This document shows, piece by piece, positions 47,998-57,079 of a stretch of DNA of 64,000 bases (positions within the stretch are counted from its first letter, which is position 1; the number at the start of each line of letters is the position of its first letter). The stretch covers positions 2,751,699 to 2,815,698 of the forward strand of contig NZ_LIUT01000001.1 in NCBI RefSeq assembly GCF_001277345.1, written 5' to 3'. The notes under the pieces were generated by a model. It was not told the DNA's origin and ran no database searches. It saw only the letters and a program-made list of their open reading frames with translations. Made by a program: the position numbers and the translations under genes. This stretch comes from Paenibacillus solani. Lineage in GTDB: Bacteria; Bacillota; Bacilli; Paenibacillales; Paenibacillaceae.

Positions 47998-48027
47998 AAG
48001 CTGGTACCTGCTCAGGTACCAGCTTTT
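47998..48027. terminator. terminator between yteA and oxidoreductase gene
   Basis: AAAGCTGGTACCTG / CAGGTACCAGCTTTT, a nearly perfect stem. Confidence 0.9.
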
Positions 48028-48089
48028 ATTAATAGGACAAATTTCTTCGTAACCAGAGATATAACTTTCGGAATTCAACATTCCACAGA

Positions 48090-49094
48090 TTACATGATCT
48101 CTACTCGAGACGAGGATCTTGCTGATTGCAGACACGCTTCGATTGCCCTTATATTGCAGATGGCATCTTCCGGGCCATAAGGGAGCGGAGTACCATCCAT
48201 CACAGCAGCCGCCATGGCATCCGCTTGCAGTGCGAAATGGTTATATATTCCGACCTTCTCCTCGCGCGTGCCCTTTGCGGTATGAATGAAAATCTGGGCC
48301 ATATCCTCCATCCGCTCCCAGCCGAAAGCTGAAGGAAGCTCGATTCTGCCATCGGTTCCCGCGATTTCTAATGAACACCGGGAGTAAGTCCACATGCCGC
48401 ATTCAAATGTAAGTCCGAGCCCATTCCCAAACTCCATCATTCCATGCACCATCATATCTACTCCGTCATGATCCTCCGAGAAGAAAGCATGGGTTGTTAC
48501 AGCCTTTGGCTCCTGTCCGTAAATCATGCGCGCAGCTGAAATAGGATAGCACCCCACATCATAGATAGAACCTCCGCCCATATTTTTACTGTAGCGGACA
48601 TTCCCCTTATCCTCCGCATTGTTGAAGGTAAAAGATCCATGAATCCCTCGAAGCTGACCAATCTCTCCACTCTCAATAATTTCTCGAACACGGGCATGCT
48701 TGGGATGATACCGGTACATAAAAGCTTCTGCAAATAGCACATTATGTGTTTTGGCTGCTTCCGCCATTTCCCTTACATCTGCTTCCGTCAAGGCTGCTGG
48801 TTTCTCACACAAAACATGCTTTCCAGCTTCTGCAGCTTTGATGGTCCAAGGCTTGTGAAGATGATTCGGCAGCGGAATATACACAGCATCAATCGTAGGG
48901 TCGAGCAAAAGCTCGTCATAAGATCCGTAATATTTTCCGATATGATATCGTTCTGCGAGCTCGCATGCCTTTTCCGCATTCCTGCTTGCAACTGCCCCGA
49001 TCTCACAGCGTTCCGATTTCAATAAGCCTGGGATCATCGAATTTCTTGCAATACGGGCCGTACTCATAATTCCAAAGCGCAGTTTTTTGCTCAC
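48090..49094 (-). CDS. Gfo/Idh/MocA family oxidoreductase
   Basis: NAD(P)-dependent dehydrogenase of 334 residues. The Rossmann start RFGIMSTARIAR, LPNHLHKPWTIKAAEAGKHVLCEKPAALT with the EKP motif, and AEAFMYRYHPKHARVREII are typical. The C-terminal alpha/beta domain contains GGSIYDVGCYPISAAR. It probably acts on a sugar or inositol-like substrate. GTG start with AAGGAGG 9 nt upstream. Confidence 0.9.
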   Translation of the reverse strand: MSKKLRFGIMSTARIARNSMIPGLLKSERCEIGAVASRNAEKACELAERYHIGKYYGSYDELLLDPTIDAVYIPLPNHLHKPWTIKAAEAGKHVLCEKPAALTEADVREMAEAAKTHNVLFAEAFMYRYHPKHARVREIIESGEIGQLRGIHGSFTFNNAEDKGNVRYSKNMGGGSIYDVGCYPISAARMIYGQEPKAVTTHAFFSEDHDGVDMMVHGMMEFGNGLGLTFECGMWTYSRCSLEIAGTDGRIELPSAFGWERMEDMAQIFIHTAKGTREEKVGIYNHFALQADAMAAAVMDGTPLPYGPEDAICNIRAIEACLQSARSSSRVEIM

Positions 49095-49135
49095 GAGGTC
49101 ATTCCTCCTTTGGCTGCTTCCATTCCGTTAGTACC

Positions 49136-49495
49136 CTAAAAGTTATCATTAACCGCTTTGTGAAGAATCCCCAGGCATCGGTCCAAATCCGTCTTTACCT
49201 GTTTCTTATAAAGCTTGGCCTTCTCTGCACCTTCGTCTGTAAAATGATAAAGAACGATTTCCTGAAAATCCACCCGGGGGTCATTCCCCTTCAACTGCTT
49301 GGTACGGTATAGAACACCTTCCTGAACCAATTCATGCAGTGCCCGATAAATTTCGCTCTGCGGCGGTGAATATCCATAGCTCTTGAACTCTTGCCGCAGT
49401 TCCTCCAGCATCTGATATCCGTAGCCTCGCTGTTGTTCAACCTTGGTGATGAGATAAACTTTAATAAAAGCGCGCTGAGCAATCATAAATGCCAC
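49136..49495 (-). CDS. rtp: replication terminator protein (Rtp) homologue
   Basis: Winged-helix protein of 119 residues. It resembles B. subtilis Rtp throughout: QRAFIKVYLITKVEQQRGYG near the N-terminus, LRQEFKSYGYSPPQSEIYRALHEL in the recognition region, EIVLYHFTDEGAEKAKLYKKQVK, and the C-terminal dimerisation helix DLDRCLGILHKAVNDNF. In B. subtilis Rtp dimers on Ter sites block replication forks. A PadR-like regulatory role is the alternative. GTG start with GGGGGAGG 6 nt upstream. Gene orientation does not switch around it. Confidence 0.82.
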   Translation of the reverse strand: MAFMIAQRAFIKVYLITKVEQQRGYGYQMLEELRQEFKSYGYSPPQSEIYRALHELVQEGVLYRTKQLKGNDPRVDFQEIVLYHFTDEGAEKAKLYKKQVKTDLDRCLGILHKAVNDNF

Positions 49496-49680
49496 GGTAC
49501 GCCTCCCCCTTCATGCGACTAATGAAAATCCATAATATCCCTCATTATAACTCGCAGTTTCCCAGTTTGCACAATAGGGTTCATTCTACTCTTTTAAACC
49601 ATGAAGAAGGTAATTGAAACGTTCGAAGCTTTGGTGTATAGCTGGAATGATGCGAGAATGTTATTCATGGTTTCTGTTAT

Positions 49681-49705
49681 GAATTTTTCATATGTTGTAT
49701 TTTAA
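49681..49705 (+). repeat. AT-rich element shared with 46056 region (copy 2), near rtp
   Basis: GAATTTTTCATATGTTGTATT, about 190 nt upstream of the rtp start. Compare the Ter sites next to rtp in B. subtilis. Confidence 0.35.
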
Positions 49706-49775
49706 TAATGATTAATTATTCATCTGTTGTCGTTTGGATGGTTGGGTTTAGCGACTCACGGAGGTTCATCCTCAA

Positions 49776-49804
49776 CAAAAAAACCACCCTTAGAGGGTGG
49801 CTTT
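49776..49804 (-). terminator. terminator after acyltransferase gene
   Basis: GCCACCC / GGGTGGT stem followed by a run of seven U on the minus strand. Confidence 0.85.
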
Positions 49805-49809
49805 GTAGG

Positions 49810-51015
49810 CTATATGCCAGCCGATGTGCCTGTATTGGTTGATGGCTGCGATTTGCCGCCGGTTCGCCGTCTATGATGATGCTGCCTTGGGCCCGCAATT
49901 CCGACCAGCCACTTTCCGAACGGCAGCTTAGCAAGCAGGCGCGTGATGCCATAAGCAGCAGCTGCGCTAATGAGCCAAGAGGCAAGGATTCGAACAAACG
50001 GTGGCATGTGAATCAGCAGGGATTCATCCACGACATAGCTTATACGCAGGGTCAACAGATGCATCAGATAAGCTCCATAGGAGTATATCCCAATAGAGGT
50101 TAGAAGTGTATTCACTCCCCCTCCCGCATAACGGCAGACCCAACCAGCAACATCATACATGACCAAGATGGAGCTGATTAGAAAGATAGCCATCGAGGGC
50201 TTGAGCAATGATAATGAATAGAACGTAATTACGCCATTTTCAGCTGAACGAATCTCATTCACGGCCTGAATAAGCATATATCCAAACATAAACACGAACA
50301 CGATCCATATGACGGGCCGGGCCTTCTGCAGCCATTTATTCCAGGAGTCATGGTATAACCCGGCTGCAGCTCCGAGCGCAAAATAAAAGAAATAATATAG
50401 AGCATTCCGATCCGCATAGGTTGTGAACAGATCGCTCCATACCGGTATATTCAGGCTGCCCATCCATTGGCCGATATCATTAATAATTCCCGTTAAACCC
50501 ACGTACATCAATCCGGATAAAATCAAGATTGCTAACTGTGTTCTCCAATTCCAGCGTTCTTTTATTCCCAAAATAGCGGATCGAAACAGCGGGTACAACA
50601 AATAGAATTGAAACAACATAATAATATACCAAAAATGCGAGCTCGATTTCCCTGTTAACCATACTTCCCCAAGGTATTTCCAATCATCAAGCCGAACAGG
50701 ATTAAACTTATGATTAAATAATAGCGTAATTAAGGTCCATACAGCAAACGGGACATAAATATCACCGAAACGCCTCTTTATAAATTTGCCGTAATGCAAT
50801 GATCCCTTATCATTATAAAACAGCACCATGCCGGTAATAAAAATAAAGACGGGAACAGCAAATTTTGTTGCCATCAGAAGGACTGCCATCCCCAATCCAT
50901 CGTCTGCTGTCATTCCCGGAGCTACAGAATAATTGGCAATGGAGTGCTGCAAAACTACGGCCAGAAAAGCTAGTCCTCGCAGTCGCTCAATTTCCGGTAT
51001 TCTCTCTTTGGACAT
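49810..51015 (-). CDS. membrane acyltransferase, family 3 (OafA/WecH type)
   Basis: Protein of 401 residues with about ten membrane helices. The family 3 start IERLRGLAFLAVVLQHS carries the conserved Arg and catalytic His; FIFITGMVLFY and HFWYIIMLFQFYLLYPLF follow. It transfers acyl groups to a carbohydrate or wall polymer. The last 30 residues are basic and His/Arg-rich. ATG has GAGAGGAG. Substrate unknown. Confidence 0.88.
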   Translation of the reverse strand: MSKERIPEIERLRGLAFLAVVLQHSIANYSVAPGMTADDGLGMAVLLMATKFAVPVFIFITGMVLFYNDKGSLHYGKFIKRRFGDIYVPFAVWTLITLLFNHKFNPVRLDDWKYLGEVWLTGKSSSHFWYIIMLFQFYLLYPLFRSAILGIKERWNWRTQLAILILSGLMYVGLTGIINDIGQWMGSLNIPVWSDLFTTYADRNALYYFFYFALGAAAGLYHDSWNKWLQKARPVIWIVFVFMFGYMLIQAVNEIRSAENGVITFYSLSLLKPSMAIFLISSILVMYDVAGWVCRYAGGGVNTLLTSIGIYSYGAYLMHLLTLRISYVVDESLLIHMPPFVRILASWLISAAAAYGITRLLAKLPFGKWLVGIAGPRQHHHRRRTGGKSQPSTNTGTSAGI

Positions 51016-51176
51016 ACCGCTCTCCTCTCAGCTTAGCTTGGTTCAGTAATTATATACTCATTGTAAGGTACTTGGCCCGTCATCAGGTAATCCAAATTAT
51101 TACGGACGATCATGTTATCACCAGCACGATCCTACTTTCTGAAGGTTATGTACGCACCAAAAATGCCAGTGCTCAT

Positions 51177-51206
51177 TAAAAAACCGGTTCCTTACCGGAA
51201 CCGGTC
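51177..51206 (-). terminator. terminator after YflT-like gene
   Basis: ACCGGTTCCGG / CCGGAACCGGT-type stem followed by six U on the minus strand. Confidence 0.85.
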
Positions 51207-51214
51207 TATGTTTC

Positions 51215-51766
51215 TTACAGCAGATAAGTTCCACCTGGTGGCAGTGTATCTTCCCGATCTTGAGAAACCGCCCCGTTTCGTTCCCCATATCTGTCATCAT
51301 AATCGCGGAATATATCGTAAATGCCTGTATTTTCTTGATCGGCGTCTACCATGACTAAGATACGACCCTGATCTATATAGGACTCATATTCTTTTGCCTC
51401 ATCCTCCGGAATACCAAGACCAATGAAGCCCCCTACCAATCCACCGGTTCCTGCACCGACTGCTGCGCCCGCAAGCGTAGCTGCAATGGGGCCTGCTGCT
51501 AAAATCGGGCCAATGCCAGGTATGGCCAAAGCTCCCAAGCCTGCCAGCAAACCTGCTGTTCCTCCTAGTATGCCGCCGGTTGCTGCACCTGCAGCCACAC
51601 CTTCGGGTGCCATGGTTCCTGTCTGCTCCGCGATCGCCTCGGCTTCACGTTTATCTTTTGCTATGATCGAAATGGCATCATTCGGAATACCATGCCGTTG
51701 AAGCTGCTCAATTGCCTTGGCTGCTTCCTGTTCGGAACGGAATACCCCAACCATTTTCTTCTCCAT
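51215..51766 (-). CDS. general stress protein with YflT-like fold and glycine-zipper segment
   Basis: Protein of 183 residues. The N-terminal domain (about 3-45: VGVFRSEQEAAKAIEQLQRHGIPNDAISIIAKD) is of the heat-induced YflT/general stress 17M type. Next comes a Gly/Ala-rich hydrophobic stretch (about 55-120), probably a membrane-associating glycine zipper, and then an acidic C-terminal part with ILVMVDAD. ATG has AGGAGGG. A GTTTAA-14-GGGTAA sequence upstream suggests stress control. Confidence 0.8.
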   Translation of the reverse strand: MEKKMVGVFRSEQEAAKAIEQLQRHGIPNDAISIIAKDKREAEAIAEQTGTMAPEGVAAGAATGGILGGTAGLLAGLGALAIPGIGPILAAGPIAATLAGAAVGAGTGGLVGGFIGLGIPEDEAKEYESYIDQGRILVMVDADQENTGIYDIFRDYDDRYGERNGAVSQDREDTLPPGGTYLL

Positions 51767-51803
51767 GATAAACCCTCCTAATCGGTGGTCTTTCTTTTTA
51801 ACA

Positions 51804-51829
51804 TTACCCGACTGAAGGTTATTTTAAAC
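51804..51829 (-). promoter_or_regulatory. SigB-like promoter of YflT-like gene
   Basis: GTTTAA, 14-nt spacer, GGGTAA on the minus strand, about 40 nt upstream of the start. Matches the B. subtilis SigB consensus (GTTTAA, 12-14, GGGTAT). Confidence 0.7.
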
Positions 51830-51844
51830 GTGTCCAAGATGATG

Positions 51845-54355
51845 TCACGGTTTCGGCTTGGTCCGACGGGTTGCGATTGCTTCCAAGGGATCTTCTGGCC
51901 AGTAATGCTTCGGATACCTGCCCTTTAAGTCCTTTTTCACCTCATAGTATCCATTGCGCCAGAAGCTTGGCAGATCCGATGTGACTTGTACAGGTCTTTG
52001 CGCTGGTGACAACAGATGAATAGTAAGCGCGACTTTTCCACAAGCAATACGAGGGGTATCCTGCAGCCCAAACATCTCTTGCAGGCGAACTGCCAGATAT
52101 GGTTGTTCCGGGTCACTGTAGTTAATCGGGATCATGGATCCGCTCGGAACCCTGATATGGGTGGGTGCTTCCTTCTGAAGCTGCTGCTTCTCCTCCCAAC
52201 TGAGCATATGTTCCAAGAGAGTGCCCGGGGCAAGGCGCCTAATATCATGACGATTCCGCAATCCATCCACATAAGGAAGGAGCCATTCATCCGCTTGCTC
52301 CAGCAGGCCATCATCCGAAACATCGGGCCACTTGCCCTGAGGATCATGTCGATGCATAAAGGCCATCCGCTCTCTAAGCTGAAGCGCAGCCTTGCTCCAC
52401 TGAAGCAGCCCAAGCCCCTCCTGCCTGATGCCTTGCAGCAGTGCCCGCCCAACTTCCTCTCCGGACGGATTCGGATAAGCTTGTTCCTTCACCACGATAG
52501 CTCCGAGCATCAGCTTCAATCTTGCTCTGATGCTGCCTGATGCTGAATCCCATAGAACTTCCTTATACTGTTCCATCTCACCGTGATAATACTTATCAAG
52601 CCATGTTTCGTTTAATTCGGTTGCAAGCTGAATAATTCCGTCTGCACCTTGGTCATCAACGGCTGCCGCCACTATAAATGGAGCACGGCTCATGGGCTGC
52701 GCCGAGGTTAATCTGATGCCCCGGCCGCTACGCATGAGAAATCCATTCCCCCCTCTGTTCTTTGCAATCCGGTCCGGATAAGCGAAGGAGAGCAGTAATC
52801 CGCAGAGATCCAGCTTTCCGCTCGTTGTATATGTTAAATGCAGCCCCGCATGGAGCTTCTTGATCTCTAACTTCATCCTCTGCAGCACACTCTCCTTAGC
52901 CGAATCTCCTTCAACAGCTTGGTGACCCTGCTGTTCATACATAAGCAGCCGCTCGACACGTGTGCGCAGGTCCTGATCTCCCACCGCAAGACCTCTGCCC
53001 AGAATATCACGTTCCTGAAGCAATACGGCAATCCGAATAGCTAATGAAGCCTCACCTATTTCTTCAGCCTTCAGGAGCATATGAGCCAGCCGAGGATGAA
53101 GTCCAAGAAGCGCCATCTTACGTCCATGCTGGGTGATATGCTCCGACTCGTCCAGAGCGGATAACTGCATTAACAATGCTTGACCCTGCATATAAGCTGA
53201 ACGGGGAGGCACATCAAGCCAAGCAAGCTCCGCCGGGTCACGTGTCCCCCATACAGCCAATTCCAAAGCTAGAGGGGCCAGATCAGATTCCTTAATCGCT
53301 GGAATGGTGCTCTCCGGCAAGTGACGATGCTCTTCCTCACTCCACATGCGATAGCATGTACCGGCTGACAGCCGTCCTGCCCTTCCCCTTCTCTGATCTG
53401 CCGATGCCCTTGAACAGCGTCTTGTGATCAGTTGCGGCAAACCCGTTCTCGGCGAGAACACCTCAGTACGCATATAACCGCTGTCTACGACCGTCCTGAT
53501 CCCATCAATGGTAATGCTGCTTTCAGCAATGCTAGTTGCCAGAACAATTTTACGTCTGCCGTTCGAATCAGATCGTATAGCTTCATCCTGCCGTTCCGCA
53601 GGAAGCGCACTATATAACTCACGTATAACGATATCGTTGCCGAGTTCCTTTTTCGTTAATTCATTAGCGGTCCGCCTGATTTCTCGAGCACCCGGCAAGA
53701 ATACAAGAATATCGCCTTGTTGTTCGGAGAGTGCACGCTGGATAGCGTTAGCAGCACCTTTATGTATTTCATCCAGAGAGATGGAGTGCAAATAATGAGT
53801 AGACACGGGAAAAGCGCGGCCCTCACTAAGGATAACCGGGGCATCACCCAGAAGCTTCGCAACCGGCTCTGCCTCCAAGGTAGCGGACATGACCAGCAGC
53901 CTTAAGTCTTCCCGAAGTACCGTTTGCGATTCCAGTGCAAGGGCGAGACCGATATCGGCCTGCAAATTCCGTTCATGAAATTCATCGAAAATAATCATGC
54001 CGATGCCGATTAATTCAGGATCCTCCTGCAGCATGCGCGTCATGACGCCTTCCGTCACGACTTCGATGCGAGTGTTCTTGCTAATCTTGCTGTCCATCCG
54101 TACCCGATAGCCGACGGTTTCTCCCACAGCTTCGTCCAAGGTAGAAGCCATGAAGCTTGCGGCTGCGCGGGCTGCAATTCTTCGGGGCTCCAGCATGATG
54201 ATCCGCTTGCCTTCAAGCCAAGATTCGTTGAGAAGTGCAAGAGGCACCTGTGTCGTCTTGCCTGCTCCCGGTTCAGCGATCAGAACGGCGTTATTTCTTT
54301 GAGATAAAGTTAATTTCAGTTGTGGAATCACGCGGTGAATCGGTAGCTCAGTCAT
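51845..54355 (-). CDS. hrpB: ATP-dependent helicase HrpB
   Basis: DEAH/RHA helicase of 836 residues. Motif I is AEPGAGKTT, motif II DEFH, motif III SATL, motif VI QRRGRAGR. The HrpB-specific C-terminal domain (PVQVTSDLPSFWRNGYYEVKKDLKGRYPKHYWPEDP region) is complete. It is an RNA/DNA unwinding enzyme of unclear physiological role. ATG at 54355 has GGAG 8 nt upstream. Divergent from the gluQ gene. Confidence 0.93.
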   Translation of the reverse strand: MTELPIHRVIPQLKLTLSQRNNAVLIAEPGAGKTTQVPLALLNESWLEGKRIIMLEPRRIAARAAASFMASTLDEAVGETVGYRVRMDSKISKNTRIEVVTEGVMTRMLQEDPELIGIGMIIFDEFHERNLQADIGLALALESQTVLREDLRLLVMSATLEAEPVAKLLGDAPVILSEGRAFPVSTHYLHSISLDEIHKGAANAIQRALSEQQGDILVFLPGAREIRRTANELTKKELGNDIVIRELYSALPAERQDEAIRSDSNGRRKIVLATSIAESSITIDGIRTVVDSGYMRTEVFSPRTGLPQLITRRCSRASADQRRGRAGRLSAGTCYRMWSEEEHRHLPESTIPAIKESDLAPLALELAVWGTRDPAELAWLDVPPRSAYMQGQALLMQLSALDESEHITQHGRKMALLGLHPRLAHMLLKAEEIGEASLAIRIAVLLQERDILGRGLAVGDQDLRTRVERLLMYEQQGHQAVEGDSAKESVLQRMKLEIKKLHAGLHLTYTTSGKLDLCGLLLSFAYPDRIAKNRGGNGFLMRSGRGIRLTSAQPMSRAPFIVAAAVDDQGADGIIQLATELNETWLDKYYHGEMEQYKEVLWDSASGSIRARLKLMLGAIVVKEQAYPNPSGEEVGRALLQGIRQEGLGLLQWSKAALQLRERMAFMHRHDPQGKWPDVSDDGLLEQADEWLLPYVDGLRNRHDIRRLAPGTLLEHMLSWEEKQQLQKEAPTHIRVPSGSMIPINYSDPEQPYLAVRLQEMFGLQDTPRIACGKVALTIHLLSPAQRPVQVTSDLPSFWRNGYYEVKKDLKGRYPKHYWPEDPLEAIATRRTKPKP

Positions 54356-54537
54356 GGACACATCTCCGATATGCTAATCAATTATCAATGCTATAGTTCC
54401 TTAATTATATTAAAGTGCCGTTTGACGTCAAGGGCAAAAGCATGGTTTACAAACTGGAAAGAAGCGAACCAAATACGCTACAATAAGAAGAACCATCTTG
54501 TAGACACATCATGACAACGAGTCGGAAGGTGAAATGT

Positions 54538-55515
54538 ATGGAGCAGCATGCCACATTTCGCGGTCGCTTTGCCCCGACGCCATCAGGCAAAATGCATATT
54601 GGCAACGCGTTAACCGCTTTACTCGGATGGCTGCAAATGAGAAGTTTGAACGGTCTATACGTACTCCGCATTGAAGACATTGACGTTCAACGTTCTCGCC
54701 GGGAGCTGGCTACTCAGATCATGAGAGATTTGGAGTGGCTCGGCTTGGACTGGGATGAGGGTCCTAGCTGTGGGGGTCCGAGTAGACCTTATCATCAGGC
54801 CGCACGTCTCTCGTTATATGAACAGGAAATAGAAAAGCTGAAGGAATCGGAGGCTCTGTATCCCTGCTACTGCAGCCGGGCTGATATTGCAGCGGCTGCT
54901 CGTGCTCCACATGGTATTGCTTCAGAAGGTTTGCGCTACCCGGGAACTTGCAGGGATCTGTCCGGGAAAGAAGCTGCCCTCAGAGAGCTGCGTAAGACAC
55001 CTTCCCTGCGAATGAGTGTACCTCAAACCAGCGTCTCGTTTATTGATGGCATCGCTGGAGAGCAGAACAGTCAGCTATCTGACGGGGGAGATTTTGTTGT
55101 ACGCAGAGCCGATGGCATCATCTCATATCAACTAGCAGTAGTTGTGGATGACGCATTAATGGGCATCACTCATGTATTACGAGGGTCCGATCTTCTGGAT
55201 TCCACTCCTCGCCAGCTTCTCTTATATCAAGCGTTAGGCTATCAGCCTCCTCAGTTTGCACACACGCCGCTGATGGTAGATGCAGAAGGAAGAAGGCTTG
55301 CTAAGAGAAGCCGCGGGCTAAGTATATCGTTTCTTCGCGGTCAGGGGATCATGCCGCAACATATCGTCGGCTGGTTGGCTTGGACAGCAGGATTCATGGA
55401 TCGACCAGAGCCAGTGACTCCTGCTGAATTAATTCCTCACTTTGACTTATCAAAGGTTCCCTCTTCACCAATAAGAATGACCGATGCTATCACAAGCCAG
55501 CTATTTAAATCTTGA
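54538..55515 (+). CDS. gluQ: glutamyl-Q tRNA(Asp) synthetase
   Basis: Truncated glutamyl-tRNA synthetase-like enzyme of 325 residues that glutamylates queuosine at position 34 of tRNA(Asp). HIGH-like motif GKMHIGNAL, the zinc site CYCSRAD...YPGTCRDL, LRIEDIDVQRS, and a KMSKS-equivalent LAKRSRG. It lacks the anticodon-binding domain, as expected. ATG at 54538 with GGAAGGTG. The product is typical of Proteobacteria and some Firmicutes. Confidence 0.9.
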   Translation: MEQHATFRGRFAPTPSGKMHIGNALTALLGWLQMRSLNGLYVLRIEDIDVQRSRRELATQIMRDLEWLGLDWDEGPSCGGPSRPYHQAARLSLYEQEIEKLKESEALYPCYCSRADIAAAARAPHGIASEGLRYPGTCRDLSGKEAALRELRKTPSLRMSVPQTSVSFIDGIAGEQNSQLSDGGDFVVRRADGIISYQLAVVVDDALMGITHVLRGSDLLDSTPRQLLLYQALGYQPPQFAHTPLMVDAEGRRLAKRSRGLSISFLRGQGIMPQHIVGWLAWTAGFMDRPEPVTPAELIPHFDLSKVPSSPIRMTDAITSQLFKS

Positions 55516-55562
55516 TGATGGTTCCTTTGCGAAGCCCATCTATTTAATCCAAATCAAACAAC

Positions 55563-55607
55563 CAGCGCCAGTCTTTCATTCTCAGATGAGAAGTAAGACT
55601 GGCGCTG
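55563..55607. terminator. terminator between gluQ and DUF1992 gene
   Basis: CAGCGCCAGTCTT / AAGACTGGCGCTG, perfect stem between convergent genes; T-tracts are short. Confidence 0.8.
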
Positions 55608-55611
55608 TCTG

Positions 55612-55992
55612 TTATTCATCAGGGGTTAAGCGTTCCCTGACCTTGGTCTCATACTGCGTGAACACACTGCTGCCGCTAAGTCCCCGCTGTTCCAGCAGCA
55701 TTTGCAGTCTTAGCTGCTTCTCACTGAGCTTGCGTCTGATCTCCTCGTGCTCACCATCATTGCGGGCAGCAGAGAGCAAGTCATGAAGCTGGACGCACTC
55801 TTTGCGAAGTGTAACTTCTTCAGGTACATAACCTGCATTTTTCATGATATGGTAGGACATTCTCATATCCTCGGGTATATGCGAAAGATCATCGATCGAT
55901 AGCTTCTTGCCGGCCAGAGGCAAATCATCCAGCTCGCCATTGCGTATCGCCTCTTCAATCTTCTGTTCAGCCAATCTGGAAAACATACTCAT
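55612..55992 (-). CDS. DUF1992 (DnaJ-homologue C28-like) protein
   Basis: Helical protein of 126 residues with the DUF1992 hallmark LAEQKIEEAIRNGELDDLPLAGKKL and MRMSYHIMKNAGYVPEEVTLRKE, then a coiled-coil stretch. Function unknown; family members are small cytosolic proteins. ATG at 55992 has GGGAGG; an ATG 6 nt later is also possible. Confidence 0.85.
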   Translation of the reverse strand: MSMFSRLAEQKIEEAIRNGELDDLPLAGKKLSIDDLSHIPEDMRMSYHIMKNAGYVPEEVTLRKECVQLHDLLSAARNDGEHEEIRRKLSEKQLRLQMLLEQRGLSGSSVFTQYETKVRERLTPDE

Positions 55993-56101
55993 TTTCGCCC
56001 AGCCTCCCGTTTCCTTCTTACTTCTAATATAAAGGGGCATCGTTAAAATGCCAAGCTCAAGAGGCCAGGTTCTTCATGGTAATCCTGTCGCTTCACAGCG
56101 T

Positions 56102-56905
56102 TTATAAGAGTGATTCTGCCCCATCAATGAAAATTTGCGCCCCGGTAATATGCTTCGACTGGTCGGAAGCGAGAAATGCTACCAAATCCGCAACCTCCTC
56201 AGGCGTTCCTGGTCCGTCAGACAGCGGCTGGCTCCCCTCCGGATATTCCACCGGAATTGCAATTTCCTCAAGATTTCCCTGCTTCTTCGTGCTTTGATCA
56301 ATATTGGTGGATATCGCTCCTGGACAGATTACGTTGACTCTGATCTTGAATTGAGCGAGCTCTAGCGCGGCCATCTTCGCGAAAGCCACCTGCCCTGCCT
56401 TTGTGGTGCTGTAAGCGCTCATCCCGAAATTCGAGAAGGTTCTGGTACCATTCACCGAGCTGGTAATGATGATGCTCCCTTGTCCCCGTTTTTTAAGGTG
56501 AGGAAGCGCAAACTTGACCGTTAAAAAGGTACCATTCAAGTTCACATTCAGCGTTTTATTCCAATCTTCCAGTTTCATATCATCAATCGGTGCCAACACA
56601 CCGTTGATTCCCGCGTTCGCAAAAACAATATCGATGCTGCCAAAAATCTCTACCGTTTCCAGGATCGCTTTCTCGACGCGTGCGGGATCTGTTGTATCCA
56701 CATCGAAAGCTCTAGCAGCACCCTCTCGAATGGAATTGATCTCTGATTCCACTTCATTCGTGCGGTCATCCAAGAGATCAAATAAGGCAACATTCGCGCC
56801 TTCCTTAGCCAGCTGAACAGCGGCTGCCTTCCCGATGCCTGACCCAGCTCCCGTAATGACAGCCGTTTTTCCATAAAAGCGACCATGTGCTCCATTCATG
56901 TTCAT
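56102..56905 (-). CDS. short-chain dehydrogenase/reductase (SDR), paralogue 2
   Basis: Classical SDR of 267 residues with [30 protein letters not shown] and [22 protein letters not shown]. It is similar over its whole length to the SDR at 25082, including the C-terminal IPVEYPEGSQPLSDGPGTP and FIDGAESLL. The two are recent paralogues with probably the same or a related alcohol/ketone substrate. ATG at 56905 has GAAGGAG 10 nt upstream. Confidence 0.9.
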   Translation of the reverse strand: MNMNGAHGRFYGKTAVITGAGSGIGKAAAVQLAKEGANVALFDLLDDRTNEVESEINSIREGAARAFDVDTTDPARVEKAILETVEIFGSIDIVFANAGINGVLAPIDDMKLEDWNKTLNVNLNGTFLTVKFALPHLKKRGQGSIIITSSVNGTRTFSNFGMSAYSTTKAGQVAFAKMAALELAQFKIRVNVICPGAISTNIDQSTKKQGNLEEIAIPVEYPEGSQPLSDGPGTPEEVADLVAFLASDQSKHITGAQIFIDGAESLL

Positions 56906-57079
56906 GTCCGACTCACTCCTTCTCATCATCATCCGTTATATACCCTCATCTGTCACAAGATTACCCAAAAGGAGCAGTTTTATAATCATGAATCTAATTA
57001 TTTTCTAATTGCAGATACAAAAAAAGCCGGGCCGAAGGCCCAGCTGAATATGAAGATAAGCACAATGTGCTGCTCTAAA

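Larger units (their letters stand above)
49496..49809. other. intergenic region upstream of rtp
   Basis: 314 nt with the acyltransferase terminator on the right and AT-rich sequence containing the second copy of the CATATGTTGTATT element. No coding sequence or clear promoter stands out. Confidence 0.5.
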
